This document shows, piece after piece, positions 61,801 to 64,000 of a DNA stretch of 64,000 nt. Positions within the stretch are counted from its first letter, which is position 1. Every line of letters begins with the position of its first letter. A program made the translations under genes and the position numbers. This DNA comes from Sordaria brevicollis (taxonomy: Eukaryota; Ascomycota; Sordariomycetes; Sordariales; Sordariaceae), in contig JAUTDP010000007.1 of assembly GCA_033439795.1 (NCBI GenBank), positions 1,116,001-1,180,000 of the forward strand, in the 5' to 3' direction. The notes below the pieces were generated by a model that did no database searches, was not told the DNA's origin, and worked only from the letters and a program-made list of their open reading frames with translations.

Positions 61801-64000
61801 TTAATAGACCTATTTAAATTTTTAATTTTTAAATAATACGAAAGAGTAAAAAAAATCGAAAATTATAATAATAAAGCGAATATTTTCGCCGAACGTTTCT
61901 TCTTAAAAGTAAATATCCTTATAAATTATTTACCCGATTAGACCCTTCCCCTAAATATTAGTAATTCGTTATTTATTAACGAATTAATTACCGAAGAGGA
62001 TATTTAAAAGGTTTTATTTCGGATAATTTCGAATAAAATACCGGGCGTCGATTAATATTCGAATAAATTTTTAAAAATTTATAAGGAATTATTTTAAAAA
62101 GTTATAGCCGTTTTCGCGGCTACGAATTTTCGTTTTAAATATTTTTTATAGCGGTTTAAAAACGCGAAAGTAATCGTTTTTAAAAAATTAGGAAAAACCG
62201 CCGTATAATAAAAATTAGCTAGTATATAGAGGCTAATTTTATTATTAAATAACGTTAAGAAAATTTTCGAAGTATTCGTCATTAAAAGATTTATTTAAAC
62301 TATAAAAGAATTTAACCTTTTATTAAAGGGTTAAATAAGTAATTGGGTAGGTTGTTCGACCGAATTTATTATTTGTATTATTATAGATATTATATATACG
62401 GTTTAGAAATTTAAAGCCGTTACGTCGTTAATATTCTTTAATTTTAAAGGCGTATTCGATAAAATTAATTATAGGTAATTATTATATATTTTATAGGAAA
62501 TGCGATTTTTATAATAAATTTTCGAATAAGTAACGAATTTCGTTAATAAACGAAGAGGTTCCTTTTTCTTCGATAACGAAATATCCGCTCTTTATATTAT
62601 AAAAGCTAGAATACCCTAGGGCTCCCCTTTTTTCCTAATTCTTTTTATTCTTTTTATTATTTTATTATATTATAAATTAATTATAGTTAAAAATACAATT
62701 ACGGTCGGTTTTACCAACGATATTAATATTATCGCCGTAATAAAGATTACCGAAGAGAATTATAGAATATTTTAAATAATATAAGAAATTTACTCCGAAT
62801 AAATAAAGGAGAGAAATATAGAATTCGAAGCGAATAAAACGGAATTAATATATTTTATACGGATAAAAGTATTAAGAATAGAGATTTTCTAATTTAAGGA
62901 TATTATATTTCGACCGATAGAATTGATAAGATTCTTAAACGTTTAATTAAATTATAAATTTAATTATCGAATTTATATAAAGGTTATTAAGAAGAAAATA
63001 AAAATTTAAACGAATACGTTAACCCGGTTAATTATAAAGATTTAGGGTTATTCTTTCGTTTATACGAAGGAGATTTATACTAAATATATTCGAAGCGCGA
63101 TTATATATAGAGCTTTAGCTTTTTATTAATTAATAAAAGTATACGGCAAATTCCGAAGGATAATAATCGAATTAATTAAATATTAAATTAAATATTTAAA
63201 AGTCGTCGCTAAAGCGTATAAAGCTACGCTAATACGGAATTTTAAAATAGAAATTTTTTGCCCGCTATTCGATTTTTATTTTAATAAATAAGTAAGGGCT
63301 TTCGAAGAGAAATTCGCCCGTATAAATTAAATTAAATTCGTCCGAAGAATAATAATTTAAATAATTAATTATATTTAAATAAAATAAATAAAAAATTGAT
63401 TATTTATTAATAGATTGGAAAATAATATTATTAAAATTAAATAAGCGGAAGAATAAATACCGACGGAGAATTTTATAACGATTATAACGGGACTACCCCC
63501 GGTAATAAGCGTATTTATTTAATTATTATAATTACTGGAATTTTTAACCTTCGATCGAAAAATATAATTAGAGGACGCTACGAAAAAAAAATAAATATTA
63601 TATTATAATTATTAATTAACGGTAACGGTAATTAAATTAAATCGGTAATATAAATTTATAATTATTAATTTCGATTTAAAGTTTAACGATATTACGATAA
63701 AACGGTATATAATCGGTTAAAAAAAGAAAAAGCGGAAGAGAATTTAATTTTCGGAAAACGATAAGGATTATTATCTATTAACGAAAGCGAAAAACTCTTT
63801 TTTCGTTTAAGCGAGAACGGAGGTAATTAGCCTTAAGGCTTTCTTTTTTTAAAGGAGAATCCCCAATATCGATACCCCTATTTATTTATACGGATTAAGA
63901 CGAGAAATATTCTATTATATTATATTCGAATATTTTTAAATAATAAATATATAATTCGTAATAACCGATTAACCGTAAACGTAAGAATAATTCCAAATTT
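58900..64000 (+). mobile_element. Tad1-like LINE copy L-F, truncated by the window edge
   Basis: Forward copy starting ttgctttagaacc at 58900 (one RIP change from ctgctttag). A C run of 11 lies at 59493-59503, endonuclease motif at about 61068-61090, reverse-transcriptase core 62190-62740 with the catalytic box reading F-T-N-D near 62708, then the C-terminal region. The sequence is still inside the element at 64000, roughly at the equivalent of L-D 47430, so about 1.8 kb should follow. Confidence 0.85.

Noticed and set aside
27640..64000. CRISPR-like or bacterial system in the AT-rich repeats
   Set aside because: Repeats are long, diverged copies of one LINE with target-site duplications; there are no short regularly spaced repeats, and the context is clearly fungal.
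27640..64000. Mitochondrial DNA insertion as the cause of the AT-richness
   Set aside because: CpG is frequent and CpA/TpG missing, the relics encode LINE endonuclease and reverse transcriptase, and no mitochondrial gene is readable.

Overview
The window looks like a chromosome segment of a filamentous ascomycete (Pezizomycotina, most likely Sordariomycetes; order not resolvable by eye). The genes have short introns (about 45-320 nt) with fungal donor and branch signals, long pyrimidine-rich leaders and fungal-type products. Two blocks carry the mark of repeat-induced point mutation (RIP): CpA and TpG are almost absent, TpA is in great excess, and CpG is left standing. Because TpG is gone, ATG codons are gone too, so the RIP blocks have almost no open reading frames although they are full of former coding sequence.

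Layout. 1-2040: a three-exon gene for a CENP-H/Fta3-type inner kinetochore protein. 2041-6506: a RIP-mutated DNA transposon with 58-bp terminal inverted repeats, a minus-strand Tc1/mariner-type transposase relic and a second, convergent, unrecognised ORF relic. 6507-26990: an unmutated gene island with NHP6 (HMG box), a ten-exon conserved fungal protein of unknown function, phosphoglucomutase, oligoribonuclease (minus), a Gfo/Idh/MocA oxidoreductase, an Osh4/Kes1-type oxysterol-binding protein and a membrane-anchored Ubp16-like deubiquitinase (minus). About 27000-28600: a transition zone with a probable LTR. 28603-64000: a nest of Tad1-like LINE retrotransposons about 6.96 kb long, all heavily RIP-mutated. 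I resolve six insertions: L-A (forward, split by L-B), L-B (reverse, full length), L-C (reverse, split by L-D, with an internal 2.75-kb tandem duplication), L-D (forward, full length), L-E (a 461-bp 5'-truncated copy inside L-C) and L-F (forward, running off the window). Target-site duplications of 18, 16 and 13 bp mark three of these events.

The genes do not form a pathway cluster. They are housekeeping functions: kinetochore, chromatin, glycogen/trehalose/UDP-glucose supply, small-RNA turnover, sterol transport and deubiquitination. PGM and REX2 are convergent, REX2 and the oxidoreductase are divergent over a 1.3-kb intergenic region, and OSH4 and UBP16 are convergent. The 36-kb right block is best read as constitutive heterochromatin (pericentromeric, subtelomeric or interstitial); the window alone cannot say which. 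Functional names rest on motifs and families read by eye, and intron boundaries come from splice signals plus frame continuity.
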